From the NCBI GenBank assembly GCA_949152475.1, contig OX424563.1:41054120-41118119 (forward strand): a stretch of DNA of 64,000 nt, written 5' to 3'. Position numbers and translations under genes: made by a program. Of the stretch, positions 23,401 to 39,480 are shown one piece after another (within the stretch, counting starts at the first letter, position 1; every line of letters starts with the position of its first letter). The notes below the pieces were generated by a model. It saw only the letters and a program-made list of their open reading frames with translations, was not told the origin of the DNA and ran no database searches. This stretch comes from Terebella lapidaria. Lineage: Eukaryota; Annelida; Polychaeta; Terebellida; Terebellidae.

Positions 23401-24394
23401 ATGGGATGCTCCATCGAACGATGGACATGTGACGCTCCACCCATCGATGGACATGCTATTCTCCACCGTACGATGGACATGTGACGCTCCACCGTACGAT
23501 GGACATGGGACGCTCCACCGTAGGATGGACATGTGACGCTCCACCGTACGATGGACATGTGACGCTCCACCGTAAGATGGACATGAGACGCTCCACTGTA
23601 CGATGGACATGTGACGCTCCACCGTTCGATTGACATGCGACGCTCCACCGTACGATGGACATGCGACGATCCTCCGTACGATGGACATGCGACGCTCCAC
23701 AGTACGATGGACATGTGATGCTCCACTGTACGATGGACATGCTATGCTCCACCGTACGATGGACATGTGACGCTCCACCGTACAATGGACATGGGATGCT
23801 CCACCGTATGATGGACATGTGAAGCTCCGCCGTACGATGGACATGGGAGGCTCCACCGTACGATGGACATGTGACAATCCACCTTACGATGGACATCTGA
23901 CGCTCCTCCGTACGATGGACATGCGACGCTCCACTGTACGATGGACATGTGACGCTCAACAGTACGATGGACATGCGACGCTCCATCGTACGATGGACCA
24001 GCGACACTCCACCGTAAGATGGACATGCAACGCTCCACCGTACGATAGACATGCGATGCTCCACCAAACGATGGACATGTGACGCTCCACTGTACGATGG
24101 ACATGTGACGCTCCACCGTATGATGGACATGCAAGGCTCCACTGTACAATGGACATGTGACGCTCCACCGTACGATGGACATGCGATGCTCCACCGTATG
24201 ATGGACATGCAACGCTCCATCGTACGATGGACATGTGACGCTCCACCATACGATGGACATCTGACGCTCCATTGTACGATGGACATGCGATGCTCCACTG
24301 TACGATGGACATGTGACGCCCCACCGTATGATTGACATGCAAGGCTCCACTGTACGATGGACATGTGACGCCCCACCTTATGATTGACATGCAA

Positions 24395-26450
24395 GGCTAC
24401 AAAGTAAAATGGACATGTGACGCTCCACCATACGATGGACATGCGACGCTCCATCGTACGATGGACATGGGATGCTCTACCGTACGATGGACATCTGATG
24501 CTCCACCATACGATGGACATGTGACACTCCGCTGTACGATGGACATGTGACGCTCCACCATATGATGGACATGTGACACTCCGCTGTACGATGGACATGT
24601 GACGCTCCACCATATGATGGACATGCGATGCTCCACGGTACAATGGACATGCGACGCTCAAATGTACGATGGACATATGACGCTCCACCGTACGATGGAC
24701 ATGAGACGCTCCATCGGATGATGGCCTAGTGACGCTCCATCATAAGATGGACATGCGACGCTCCACCGTACGATGGACATGCGATGCTCCACGTACGATG
24801 GACATGTGACGCCCCATCGTACGAAGGACATGCGACGCTCAACTGTATGATGGACATGCGATGCTTTACTGTACAATGGACACGTGATGCTCCACCGTAC
24901 GATGGACATGTGATGCTCCATCGTACGATGGACTAGGGAAGCTCCACCGTAAGATATGTGACGCTTCACAGTACGATGGACATGGGACGCTCCATCATAC
25001 GATGGACATGTGATGCTCCACTGTACGATGGACATGTGACGCTCCACCGTACGATGGACATGTGACGCTCCAATGTACGATGGACATGCGACGCTCCATC
25101 GTATGATGGACATGTGATGCTCCACCGTACGATGGACTAGCGATGCTCCACCGTAAGATGGACATGTGACGCTCCACAGTACGATGGACATGGGACGCTC
25201 CATCATACGAAGGACATGTGATGCTCCACCGTACGATCGACATGTGATGCTCCACCGTACGATCGACATGTGATGCTCCACGGTACGATGGACATGTGAC
25301 GCTCCACCGTACGATGGACATGGGACGCTCCAATGTACGATGGACATGCAACGCTCCACTGTATGATGGACATGCGATGCTCCACTGTACGATGGACATC
25401 TGACGCTCCACCATACGATGGACTCCATCGTACGATGGACTAGCGACGCTCCATCGTAAGATGGACATGCGACGCTCCACGTACATGTGATGCTCCACCG
25501 TACGATGGACATCCGACGCTCCACTGTATGATGGACATGCAATGCACCACCGTATGATGGACATGCGAGACTCCACCGTACGATGGACATGTGACAATCC
25601 ACCGTACGATGGACATCTGACGCTCCTCCGTACAATGGACAAGCGACGCTCCACTGTACGATGGACATGTGACGCTCCACCGTACGATGGACATGCGACG
25701 CTCCATCGTACGATGGACTAGCGACACTCCACCGTAAGATGGACATGCGATGCTCCACCGTACGATGGACATCTGACGCTCCTCCGTACGATGGACAAGC
25801 GACGCTCCACTGTACGATGGACATGTGACGCTCCACCGTACGATGGACATGCGACGCTCCATCGTACGATGGACATGCGACGCTCCACCGTACAATGGAC
25901 ATGCGACGCTCCATCGCAGGATGGACATGCGACGCTCCACCGTAAGAAGGACATGCGATGCTCCACCGTACGATGGACATGCGACGCTCCATCGTACGAT
26001 GGACATGTGACGCTCCACCGTACGATGGACATGCGACGCTCCACTGTATGATGGACATGCGATGCTTTACTGTACAATGGACACGTTATGCTCAACCGTA
26101 AGATGGACATGCGATGCTCCACAGTACGATGGACATGGGACGCTCCATCATACGATGGACATGTGACGCTCCACCGTACAATGGACATGCGATGCTCCAC
26201 TGTATGATGGACATGCGATGCTTTACTGTACAATGGACACGTTACGCTCAACCGTAAGATGGACATGCGATGCTCCACAGTACGATGGACATGGGACGCT
26301 CCATCATACGATGGACATGTGACGCTCCACCGTACGATGGACATCTGACGCTCCACCGTGCGATGGACATGCTATGCTCCACCGCACGATGGACATGTGA
26401 TGCTCCACCGTACGATGGACATGGGACGCTCCACCGTATAATGGACATGT
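24395..26450. repeat. Block A, intact copy (partner 56663-58720, and the retrotransposon target block)
   Basis: From about 24.70 kb this block matches 1310-2232 plus 9403-10146 once the retrotransposon and one duplication are removed. The offset is 23,411 bp left of the insertion and 16,236 bp right of it, and the difference equals the 7,175-bp insertion. It also matches 56663-58720 at an offset of 32,268 bp. Its markers include GGCCTAGTGACGCTCCATC, a 17-bp monomer and the CCACGTACATGTGATG unit. Confidence 0.88.
25639..25643. other. Empty-site counterpart of the retrotransposon insertion
   Basis: ACAAG lies in an uninterrupted monomer, GGACAAGCGACGCTCC, at the position predicted by the constant block offset. 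Equivalent empty sites are at 15414-15418 and 57907-57911. Confidence 0.9.
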
Positions 26451-26799
26451 GACGCTCCACCGTACGATGGACATGTGACGCTCCACCGAATGATGGACAT
26501 GCGAGGCTCCACCATAAGATGGACATGGGACGCTCCACCGAATGATGGACATGCGAGGCTCCACCGTAAGATGGACATGTGACGCTCCACCGTACGATGG
26601 ACATGCGACGCTCCACCGTACGATGGACATGTGACGCTCCACCATACGATGGACATCTGACGCTCCACCGTACGATGGACATGCGACGCTCCACCGTACG
26701 ATGGACATGTGACGCTCCACCATACGATGGACATCTGACGCTCCACCGTACGATGGACATGCTATGCTCCACCGTACGATGGACATGTGACGCTGCACC

Positions 26800-27600
26800 G
26801 TACGATGGACATGGGACGCTGCACCGTACGATGGCCTAGTGACGCTCCAGCATAAGATGGACATGTGACGCTCCACTGTACGATGGACATGTGATGCTCA
26901 GCTGTATGATGGACATGCGACGCTCCACCGTACGAAGGACATGCAATGCTCCACCGCACTATGGACATGCGACGCTCCATCGTACGATGGACATGTGACG
27001 CTCCAAAGTACGATGGACATCTGACGCTCCTCCGTACGATGGACATGCGACGCTCAAATGTACGATGGACATGCGACGCACAAATGTACGATGGACATAA
27101 GACGCTCCACCGTACGATGGCCTAGTGACGCTCCAGCGTAAGATGGACATGTGACGCTCCACTGTACGATGGACATGTGATGCTCAGCTGTATGATGGAC
27201 ATGCGACGCTCCATCGTACGATGGACTAGCGATGCTCCAACGTAAGATGGACATGTGATGCTCCACCGTACGATGGACATGCGACGCTCCATCGCAGGAT
27301 GGACATGCGACGCTCCACCGTACGAAGGACATGCGATGCTCCACCGTACTATGGACATGCGACGCTCCATCATACGATAGACATGTGACACTCCACTGTA
27401 AGATGGACATGCGAGGCTCCACCGTACAATGGACATGTGACGCTCCACCGTATGATGGACATCTGACGCTCCACCGTACGATGGACATGCTATGCTCCAC
27501 CGTACGATGGACATGTGACGCTCCACCGTACGATGGACATGCTATGCTCCACCGTACGATGGACATGTGACGCTCCACCGTACGATGGACATGGGATGCT
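26800..27600. repeat. Block C copy 1 (partners about 29220-30020 and 33730-34530)
   Basis: Variant order around GATGCTCAGCTGTATGATGG and GGCCTAGTGACGCTCCAGCG matches two later copies, at offsets of 2,418 bp (93 monomers) and 6,931 bp. The boundaries are approximate. Confidence 0.75.
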
Positions 27601-27749
27601 CCACCGTATGATGGACATGTGACGCTCCACCGTACGATGGACATGGGAGGCTCCACCGTACGATGGACATGTGACAATCCACCGTACGATGGACATCTGA
27701 CGCTCCTCCGTACGATGGACATGCGACGCTCCATCGTACGATGGACATG

Positions 27750-28700
27750 GGATGCTCCACCGTAAAATGGACATGTGACGCTCCACCATACGATGGACAT
27801 GCGACCCTCCATCGTACGATGGACATGGGATGCTCCACCGTACGATGGACATCTGATGCTCCACCATACGATGGACATGTGACACTCCGCTGTACAATGG
27901 ACATGTGACGCTCCACCATATGATGGGCATGTGACACTCCGCTGTACAATGGACATGTGACGCTCCACCATATGATGGACATGCGATGCTCCACCATACA
28001 ATGGACATGCGACGCTCCATCGTACGATGGACATGTGACGCTCCACCGTACGATGGACATCTGATGCTCCTCCGTACGATGGACATGCGACGCTCAAATG
28101 TACGATGGACATATGACGCTCCACCGTACGATGGACATGAGACGCTACATCGGATGATGGCCTAGTGACGCTCCAGCGTAAGATGGACATGCGACGCTCC
28201 TCCGTATGATGGACATGTGATGCTCCGCTGTACAATGGACATGCGACGCTCCATCGTACGATGGACTAGCGATGCTCCAACGTAAGATGGACATGTGATG
28301 CTCCACCGTACGATGGACTAGCGATGCTCCACCGTAAGATGGACATGTGACGCTCCACAGTACGATGGACATGGGACGCTGCATCATACGATGGACATGT
28401 GACGCTCCATCGTACGATCGACATGCGATGCTCCACCGTACGATCGACATGTGATGCTCCACTGTACGATGGACATGTGACGCTCCACCATACGATGGAC
28501 ATGGGACGCTCCAATGTACGATGGACATGCAACGCTCCACTGTATGATGGACATGCGATGCTCCACTGTACGATGGACATGTGACGCTCCACCGTATGAT
28601 GGACATGCGATGCTCCACCGTACGATGGACATAGGACGCTCCACCGTATGATGGCCATGGGATGCTCCACCGTATGATGGACATGTGATGCTCCACCGTA
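27750..28700. repeat. Block D copy 1 (partner 31390-32370)
   Basis: Matches 31390-32370 at a constant offset of 3,640 bp, exactly 140 monomers, until one extra monomer appears in the partner near 32.23 kb. GCGACCCTCCATCG and GATGGCCATGGGATGC occur in both. Confidence 0.82.
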
Positions 28701-29219
28701 CGATCGACATCTGACGCTCCACCGTACGATGGACATGCTATGCTCCACCGTACGATGGACATGTGACGCTCCACCGTACGATGGACATGCTATGCTCCAC
28801 CGTACGATGGACATGTGACGCTCCACCGTACGATGGACATGGGATGCTCCACCGTACGATGGACATGTGACGCTCCACCGTACGATGGACATGGGAAGCT
28901 CCACCGTACGATGGACATGTGACAATCCACCGTACGATGGACATCTGACACTCCTCCGTACGATGGACATGGGATGCTCCACCGTACGATGGACATGTGA
29001 CGCTCCACCGTACGATGGACATGCGACGCTCAATCGTACGATGGACTAGCGACACTCCACCGTAAGATGGACATGCGACGCTCCACCGTACGATGGACAT
29101 GCGACGCTCCATCGCAGGATGGACATGCGACGCTCCACCGTACGAAGGACATGCGATGCTCCACCGTACTATGGACATGCGACGCTCCATCGTACGATGG
29201 ACATGTGACGCTCCAAAGT

Positions 29220-30020
29220 ACGATGGACATCTCACGCTCCACCGTACGATGGCCTAGTGACGCTCCAGCGTAAGATGGACATGTGACGCTCCACTGTACG
29301 ATGGACATGTGATGCTCAGCTGTATGATGGACATGCGACGCTCCACCGTACGAAGGACATGCGATGCTCCACCGTACTATGGACATGCGACGCTCCATCG
29401 TACGATGGACATGTGACGCTCCAAAGTACGATGGACATCTGACGCTCCTCCGTACGATGGACATGCGACGCTCAAATGTACGATGGACATGCGACGCTCA
29501 AATGTACGATGGACATAAGACGCTCCACCGTACGATGGCCTAGTGACGCTCCAGCGTAAGATGGACATGTGACGCTCCACTGTACGATGGACATGTGATG
29601 CTCAGCTGTATGATGGACATGCGACGCTCCATCGTACGATGGACTAGCGATGCTCCAACGTAAGATGGACATGTGATGCTCCACCGTACGATGGACATGC
29701 GACGCTCCATCGCAGGATGGACATGCGACGCTCCACCGTATGAAGGACATGCGATGCTCCACCGTACTATGGACATGCGACGCTCCATCATACGATAGAC
29801 ATGTGACACTCCACTGTAAGATGGACATGCGAGGCTCCACCGTACAATGGACATGTGACGCTCCACCGTATGATGGACATCTGACGCTCCACCGTACGAT
29901 GGACATGCTATGCTCCACCGTACGATGGACATGTGACGCTCCACTATACGATGGACATGCTATGCTCCACCGTACGATGGACATTTGACGCTCCACCGTA
30001 CGATGGACATGGGATGCTCC
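29220..30020. repeat. Block C copy 2
   Basis: Second copy of the block at 26.8-27.6 kb, 2,418 bp downstream. Shared rare variants include TACGATGGACATAAGACGC and GATGCTCAGCTG. Confidence 0.75.
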
Positions 30021-31389
30021 ACCGTATGATGGACATGCGATGCTCCACTGTACGATGGACATGTGACGCTCCACCGTATGATGGACATGTGAGGCTCCAC
30101 TGTACGATGGACATGTGACGCTCCACCGTACGATGGACATGCGACGCTCCACCGTACGATGGACATGCGACGCTCCATCGTGCGATGGACATGCGACGCT
30201 CCATCGTGCGATGGACATTCGACGCTCCACCGTATGATGGACATGCGACGCTCCATCGTACGATGGACATGCGATGCTCCACCGTACGATGGACATGCGA
30301 CGCTTTATCGTACGATGGACATGTGACGCTCCACCGTACGATCGACATGCGATGCTTCACAGTACGATGGACATGTGATGCACCACCGTACCATGGACAT
30401 CTCACGCTCCATCATACGATGGACATGCGATGCTCCACCGTATGATGGACATGCGAGGCTCCACTGTACGATGGACATGTGATGCTCCACCGTACGATGG
30501 ACATGGGATGCTCCGTCGTACGATGGACATGTGATGCTCCACCGTACGATGGACATGCGACGCTCCACGGCACGATGGACATGTGATGCTCCATCGTACG
30601 ATGGACATGCGACGCTCCACGGCACGATCGACATGCGATGCTCCACCGTACGATCGACATGCGATGCTCCACCGTACGATCGACATGTGACGCTCCACCG
30701 TACGATCGACATGTGACGCTCCACCGTACGATGGACATGTGACGCTCCACTGTATGATGGACATGCAAAGCTCCACTGTACGATGGACATGTGACGCTTC
30801 ACCGAACGATTGACATGCGAGGCCCCACTGTATGATGGACATGTAACGCTCCACCATACGATGGACATCTGACGCTCCACCGTACGATGGACATACGACG
30901 CTCCATCGTATGATGGCCTAGTGACGCTCCATCGTAAGATGGACATGCGACGCTCCACCGTACGATGGACATGTGATGCTCCACTGTACGATGGACATGT
31001 GACGCTCCACCGTACGATGGACATGGGACGCTCCAATGTACCATGGACATGCGACGCTCCACTGTACGATGGACATGCGATGCTCCACTGTACGATGGAC
31101 ATGTGATGCTCCACCGTATGATGGACATGCGAGGCTCCACCGTACGATGGACATGGGATGCTCCATCGTACGATGGACATGTGACGCTCCACCGTACGAT
31201 GGACATCTGACGCTCCTCCGTACGACGGACATGCGACGCTCAAATGTACGATGGACAGATGACGCTCCACCGTACGATGGACATGCGATGCTCCACTGTA
31301 CGATGGACATGTGACGCCCCACCGTATGATTGACATGCAAGGCTCCACTGTACGATGGCCATGTGACGCTCCACCGTATGATTGACATG

Positions 31390-32370
31390 CAAGGCTCCAC
31401 CGTAAAATGGACATGTGACGCTCCACCATACGATGGACATGCGACCCTCCATCGTACGATGGACATGGGATGCTCCACCGTACGATGGACATCTGATGCT
31501 CCACCATACGATGGACATGTGACACTCCGCTGTACAATGGACATGTGACGCTCCACCATATGATGGACATGTGACACTCCGCTGTACAATGGACATGTGA
31601 CGCTCCACCATATGATGGACATGCGATGCTCCACCATACAATGGACATGCGACGCTCCATCGTACGATGGACATGTGACGCTCCACCGTACGATGGACAT
31701 CTGATGCTCCTCCGTACGATGGACATGCGACGCTCAAATGTACGATGGACATATGACGCTCCACCGTACGATGGACATGAGACGCTACATCGGATGATGG
31801 CCTAGTGACGCTCCAGCGTAAGATGGACATGCGACGCTCCTCCGTATGATGGACATGTGATGCTCCGCTGTACAATGGACATGCGACGCTCCATCGTACG
31901 ATGGACTAGCGATGCTCCAACGTAAGATGGACATGTGATGCTCCACCGTACGATGGACTAGCGATGCTCCACCGTAAGATGGACATGTGACGCTCCACAG
32001 TACGATGGACATGGGACGCTGCATCATACGATGGACATGTGACGCTCCATCGTACGATCGACATGCGATGCTCCACCGTACGATCGACATGTGATGCTCC
32101 ACTGTACGATGGACATGTGACGCTCCACCATACGATGGACATGGGACGCTCCAATGTACGATGGACATGCAACGCTCCACTGTATGATGGACATGCGATG
32201 CTCCACTGTACGATGGACATGTGATGCTCCACCGTATGATGGACATGTGACGCTCCACCGTATGATGGACATGCGATGCTCCACCGTACGATGGACATGG
32301 GACGCTCCACCGTATGATGGCCATGGGATGCTCCACCGTATGATGGACATGTGATGCTCCACCGTACGAT
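31390..32370. repeat. Block D copy 2
   Basis: Partner of 27750-28700 at an offset of 3,640 bp, then 3,666 bp after a one-monomer gain. Confidence 0.82.
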
Positions 32371-33729
32371 GGACATGGGACGCTCCACCGTACGATGGAC
32401 ATGGGATGCTCCACCGTAGGATGGACATGTGATGCTCCACCGTACGATGGACATGTGACGCTCCACCGTACGATGGACATGCGAATCTCAACTGTACGAT
32501 GGACATGTGACGCTCCACTGTACGATGGACATGCGACGCTCCATCGTATGATGGACATGTGATGCTTCACCGTACGATGGACATGCGACGCTTTATCGTA
32601 CAATGGACATGTGACGCGCCACCGTACGATCGAAATGCGATGCTTCACAGTATGATGCTCCACCGTACGATGGACATCTCATGCTCCATCATACGATGGA
32701 CATGCGATGCTCCACCGTACGATAGACATGTGATGCTCCATTGTACGATGGACATCTGGCGCTCCACCGTACAATGGATATGCGAGGCTCCACCGTACGA
32801 TGGACATGGGACGCTCCACCGTACGATGGACATGTGACGCTCAACCGTATGATGGACATGCGAGGCTCCAGTGTACGAAGGACATGCGATGCTCCACCAT
32901 ACGATCGACATGTGATGCTCCACTGTACGATGGACATGTGACGCTCCACCGTACGATGCACATGGGACGCTCCAATGTACGATGGACATGGGATGCTCCA
33001 CTGTACGATGGACATGTGACGCTCCACCGTATGATGGACATGTGAAGCTCCACTGTACGATGGACATGTGACGCTCCACCGTACGATGGACATGGGATGC
33101 TCCATCGTATGATGGACATGTGACGCTCCACCGTACGATCGACATGCGAGGCTCCACCGTATGATGGACATGTGATGCTCCACCGTACGATCGACATCTG
33201 ACGCTCCACCGTACGATGGACATGCTATGCTCCACCGTACGATGGACATGTGACGCTCCACCGTACGATGGACATGCTATGCTCCACCGTACGATGGACA
33301 TGTGACGCTCCACCGTACGATGGACATGGGATGCTCCACCGTACGATGGACATGTGACGCTCCACCGTACGATGGACATGGGATGCTCCACCGTACGATG
33401 GACATGTGACAATCCACCGTACGATGGACATCTGACACTCCTCCGTACGATGGACATGAGATGCTCCACCGTACGATGGACATGTTACGCTCCACCGTAC
33501 GATGGACATGCGACGCTCAATCGTATGATGGACTAGCGACACTCCACCGTAAGATGGACATGCGACGCTCCACCGTACGATGGACATGCGACGCTCCATC
33601 GCAGGATGGACATGCGACGCTCCACCGCACGAAGGACATGCGATGCTCCACCGTACGAAGGACATGCGATGCTCCACCGTACTATGGACATGCGACGCTC
33701 CATCGTACAATGGACATGTGACGCTCCAA

Positions 33730-34530
33730 AGTACGATGGACATCTGACGCTCCACTGTACGATGGCCTAGTGACGCTCCAGCGTAAGATGGACATGTGAC
33801 GCTCCACTGTACGATGGACATGTGATGCTCAGCTGTATGATGGACATGCGACGCTCCACCGTACGAAGGACATGCGATGCTCCACCGTACTATGGACATG
33901 CGATGCTCCATCGTACGATGGACATGTGACGCTCCAAAGTACGATGGACATCTGACGCTCCTCCGTACGATGGACATGCGACGCTCAAATGTACGATGGA
34001 CATGCGACGCTCAAATGTACGATGGACATAAGACGCTCCACCGTACGATGGCCTAGTGACGCTCCAGCGTAAGATGGACATGTGACGCTCCACTGTACGA
34101 TGGACATGTGATGCTCAGCTGTATGATGGACATGCGACGCTCCATCGTACGATGGACTAGCGATGCTCCAACGTAAGATGGACATGTGATGCTCCACCGT
34201 ACGATGGACATGCGACGCTCCATCGCAGGATGGACATGCGACGCTCCACCGTACGAAGGACATGCGATGCTCCACCGTACTATGGACATGCGACGCTCCA
34301 TCATATGATAGACATGTGACACTCCACTGTAAGATGGACATGCGAGGCTCCACCGTACAATGGACATGTGACGCTCCACGTATGATGGACATCTGACGCT
34401 CCACCGTACGATGGACATGCTATGCTCCACCGTACGATGGACATGTGACGCTCCACCGTACGATGGACATGCTATGCTCCACCGTACGATGGACATGTGA
34501 CGCTCCATCGTACGATGGACATGGGATGCT
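33730..34530. repeat. Block C copy 3
   Basis: Third copy of the block at 26.8-27.6 kb (offset 6,931 bp). It differs by scattered substitutions and a short internal change near 34.38 kb. Confidence 0.72.
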
Positions 34531-35099
34531 CCACCGTATGATGGACATGCGATGCTCCACTGTACGATGGACATGTGACGCTCCACCGTATGATGGACAT
34601 GTGAGGCTCCACTGTACGATGGACATGTGACGCTCCACCGTACGATGGACATGGGATGCTCCATCGTACGATGGACATGTGACGCTCCACCGTACGATCG
34701 ACATGCGATGCTCCATCGTACGATGGACATGTGATGCTCCACCGTACGATGGACATCTGACGCTCCACCGTACGATGGACATGCTATGCTCCACCGTACG
34801 ATGGACATGTGACGCTCCACCGTACGATGGACATGCTATGCTCCACCGTACGATGGACATGTGACGCTCCACCGTACGATGGACATGGGATGCTCCACCG
34901 TATGATGGACATGTGACGCTTCACCGTACGATGGACATGGGAGGCTCCACCGTACGATGGACATGTGACAATCCACCGTACGATGGACATCTGACGCTCC
35001 TCCGTACGATGGACATGCGACGCTCCACTGTACGATGGACTTGTGACGCTCCACCGTACGATGGACATGCGACACTCCATCGTACGATGGACATCTGAC

Positions 35100-36620
35100 G
35101 CTCCACCGAACGATGGACATGCAACGCTCCATCGTACGATGGGCTAGCGACGCTCCACCGTAAGATGGACATGCGACGCTCCATGTACGATGGACATGTG
35201 ACGCTCCACCGTACGATTGACATGTGACGCTCCACCGTATGATCGACATGCGACGCTCCATGTACGATGGACATGTGACGCTCCACCGTACGATTGACAT
35301 GTGACACTCCACCGTATGGGGGACATGTGATGCTCCACCATACGATGGACATCTGACGCTCCACCATACGATGGACATGCGATGCTCCACTGTACGATGG
35401 ACATGTGACGCTCTACCGTATGATTGACATGCAAGGCTCCACAGTGACTGTACGATGGACATGTGACGCTCCACCGTACGATGGACATGCGACGCTCCAC
35501 TGTATGATGGACATGCGATGCTTTACTGTACAATGGACATGTGACACTCCACCGTATGGGGGACATGTGACGCTCCACCATACGATGGACATGCGATGCT
35601 CCACTGTACGATGGACATGTGACGCTCTACCGTATGATTGACATGTGACGCTCCACCGTATGATCGACATGCGATGCTTCACAGTACGATGGACATGTGA
35701 TGCTCCACCGTACGATGGACATCTCATGCTCCATCATATGATGGACATGCGATGCTCCACCGTACGATAGACTTGTGATGCTCCATTGTACGATGGACAT
35801 CTGACGCTCCACCGTACAATTTATATGCGATGCTCCACCGTACGATGGACATGGGACGCTCCACCGTATGGTGGACATGCGACACTCCACTGTACGATGG
35901 ACATGTGATGCTCCACCGTACGATGGACATGTGATGCTCCACCGTACGATGGACATGCGATACTCCACCATACGATGGACATGTGACGCTCCACTGTACG
36001 ATGGACATGTGACGCTCCACCGTATGATGGACATGCAAGGCTCCACTGTACAATGGACATGTGACGCTCCACCGTACGATGGACATGGGACGCTCCACCG
36101 TATAATGGACATGTGACGCTCCACCGTACGATGGACATGTGACGCTCCTCCATATGATGGACATGGGAGGCTCCACCGTAAGATGGACATGTGACGCTCC
36201 ACCATACGATGAACATGCGACGCTCCATCGTACGATGGACATGGGATGCTCCACCGTACGATGGACATGCGATGCTCCACCGTACGATGGACATGCGTTG
36301 CTCCACCGTACGATGGACATGTGAGGCTCCACCGTACGATGGACATCTGACGCTCCACCGTACGATAGACATGCGATGCTCCACTGTATGATGGACATGC
36401 AAAGCTCCACCGTACGATGGACATGCGACGCTCCATCGTGCGATGGACATGCGATGCTCCATCGTGCGATGGACATGCGACGCTCCATCGTACGATGGAC
36501 ATGCGATGCTCCACTGTACGATGGACATGGGACGCTCCACCATACGATGGACATCTGACGCTCCACCGTACGATGGACATGCGATGCTCCAATGTACGAT
36601 GGACATGTGATGCTCAACCG
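35100..36620. repeat. Block E copy 1 (partner 43725-45250)
   Basis: Constant offset of 8,625 bp to the partner, shifting by one monomer near the right end. The small insertion in CCACAGTGACTGTACG (about 35445) recurs exactly at about 44070, which shows common descent. A shorter relative lies at about 42.4-43.5 kb. Confidence 0.85.
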
Positions 36621-37609
36621 TACGATGGACATGTGATGCCCCACCGTATGATGGACATGCAAGGCTCCACGGTACGATGGACATGTGACGCTCCATCGTA
36701 TTATGGCCTAGTGACGCTACATCATAAGATGGACATGCGACGCTCCACCGTACGATGGACATGCGATGCTCCACGTACGATGGACATGCGATGCTCCACC
36801 GTAAGATGGACATGCGACGCTCCATGTACGATGGACATGCGACGCTCCATCGTGCGATGGACATGCGACGCTCCATCGTGCGATGGACATGCGATGCTCC
36901 ATCGTGCGATGGACATTCGACGCTCCAACGTATGATGGACATGCGAAGCTCTATCGACGATGGACCTGCGATGCTCCACTGTACGATGGACATGGGACGC
37001 TCCACCGTACGATGGACATGGGTCGCTCCATCGTACGATGGAGATGTGACGCTCCACCGAACGATTGACATGCGAGGCCCCACTGTACGATGGACATGTA
37101 ACGCTCCACCGTACGATGGACATCTGACGCTCCTCCGTACGATGGACATGCGACGCTCAAATGTACGATGGACATGTGACGCTCCACCGTACGATGGACA
37201 TACGACGCTCCATCGTATGATGGCCTAGTGACGCTCCATCGTAAGATGGACATGCGACGCTCCACCGTACGATGGACATGTGATGCTCCACCGTACGATG
37301 GACATGGGACGCTCCAATGTACGATGGACATGTGACGCTCCACTGTACGATGGACATGCGATGCTCCACTGTACGATGAACATGTGACGCTCCACCGTAT
37401 GATGAACATGTGACGCTCCACCGTACGATGGACATGCGAGGCTCCACCGTACGATGAACATGGGTGCTCCATCGTACGATGGATATGCGACGCTCCACCG
37501 TACGATGGACTAGCGAAGCTCCACCGTAAGATGGACATGCGACGCTCCAACATATGATGGACACGGGACGCTCCACCGTATGATGGACCTCTGACGCCCA
37601 CCGTACGAT

Positions 37610-39480
37610 GGACATGCTATGCTCCACCGTACGATGGACATGTGACGCTCCACCGTACGATGGACATGGGACGCTCCAATGTACGATTTACATGCGACGC
37701 TCCACTGTACGATGGACATGCGATGCTCCACTGTACGATGGACATGGGATGCTCCACCGTATATCGGACATGTGATGCTCCACCGTACGATGGACATGGG
37801 ACGCTCCATGGTACGATGGACATGTGACGCTCCACCCATCGATGGACATGCTATGCTCCACCGTACGATGGACATGTGACGCTCCAACGTACGATGGACA
37901 TGGGACGCTCCACCGTAGGATGGACATGTGACGCTCCACCGTACGATGGACATGTGACGCTCCGCCGTAAGATGGACATGAGACGCTCCACTGTACGATG
38001 GACATGCGACGCTCCATCGTACAATGTACTAGCGATGCTCCACCGTAAGATGGACATGTGACGCTCCACCGTACGATGGACATGCGACGCTCCACTGTAT
38101 GATGGACATGCGATGCTTTACTGTACAATGGACACGTTACGCTTAACCGTAAGATGGACATGTGACGCTCCACCGTACGATGGACATGCGACGCTTCTTC
38201 GTACGATGGACATGGGACGCTCCACCGTACGATCGACATGCGATGCTCCACCGTACGATGGACATGTGATGCTCCACCGTACGATGGACATGGGACTCTC
38301 CAATGTACGATGGACATGTGACGCTCCACTGTACGATGGACATGCGATGCTCCACGGTACGATGAACATGTGACGCTCAACCGTATGATGAACATGTGAC
38401 GCTCCACCGTATGATGGACATGCGAGGCTCCACCGTACGATGAACATGGGTGCTCCATCGTACGATGGACATGCGACGCTCCACCGTACGATGGACTAGC
38501 GAAGCTCCACCGTAAGATGGACATGGGACGCTCCATCGTACGATGGACACGTGACGCTCCACCGTACGATGGACTAGCGAAGCTCCACCGTAAGATGGAC
38601 ATGTGACGCTCCACAATACGATGGACATGGGACGCTCCATCATACGATGGACATGTGATGCTCCACCATACGATCAACATGCGATGCTCCACCGTACGAT
38701 CGACATGTGATGCTCCACTGTACGATGGACAGGTGACGCTCCAACGTTCGATGGACATGGGATGCTCCACCGTACCATGGACATGCGATGCTCCACATAC
38801 GATGGACATGTGACGCCCCACCGTACGATGGACATGCGACGCTCCACCGTACGATGGACATGCGACGCTCCACCGTATGATTGACATGCAAGGCTACACC
38901 GTAAAATGGACATGTGACGCTACACCATACGATGGACATGCGATGCTCCATCGTACGATGGACATGGGATGCTCTACCGTACGATGGACATCTGATGCTC
39001 CACCATACGATGGACATGTGACACTCCGCTGTACGATGGACATGTGACGCTCCACCATATGATGGACATGTGACACTCCGCTGTACGATGGACATGTGAC
39101 GCTCCACCATATGATGGACATGCGATGCTCCACCGTACAATGGACATGCGACGCTCAAATGTACGATGGACATATGACGCTCCACCGTACGATGGACATG
39201 AGACGCTCCATCGGATGATGGCCTAGTGACGCTCCATCATAAGATGGACATGCGACACTCCACCGTACGATGGACATGCGATGCTCCACGTAAGATGGAC
39301 ATGTGACGCTCCACCGTTCGATGGACATGGGATGCTCCACCGTACCATGGACAAGCGATGCTCCACATACGATGGACATGTGACGCCCCACCGTACGATC
39401 GAAATGCGATGCTCCACCATACGATGGACATATGATGCTCCACCGTACGATGGACATGGGACGCTCCACCGTACGATCGA
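37610..39480. repeat. Block Y copy 1 (partner 48720-50590)
   Basis: Constant offset of 11,110 bp to the partner. The unusual monomer CCGTATATCGGACATG occurs at about 37757 and about 48867 and nowhere else that I noticed. CAATGTACTAGCGATG is a second shared rare marker. Confidence 0.88.
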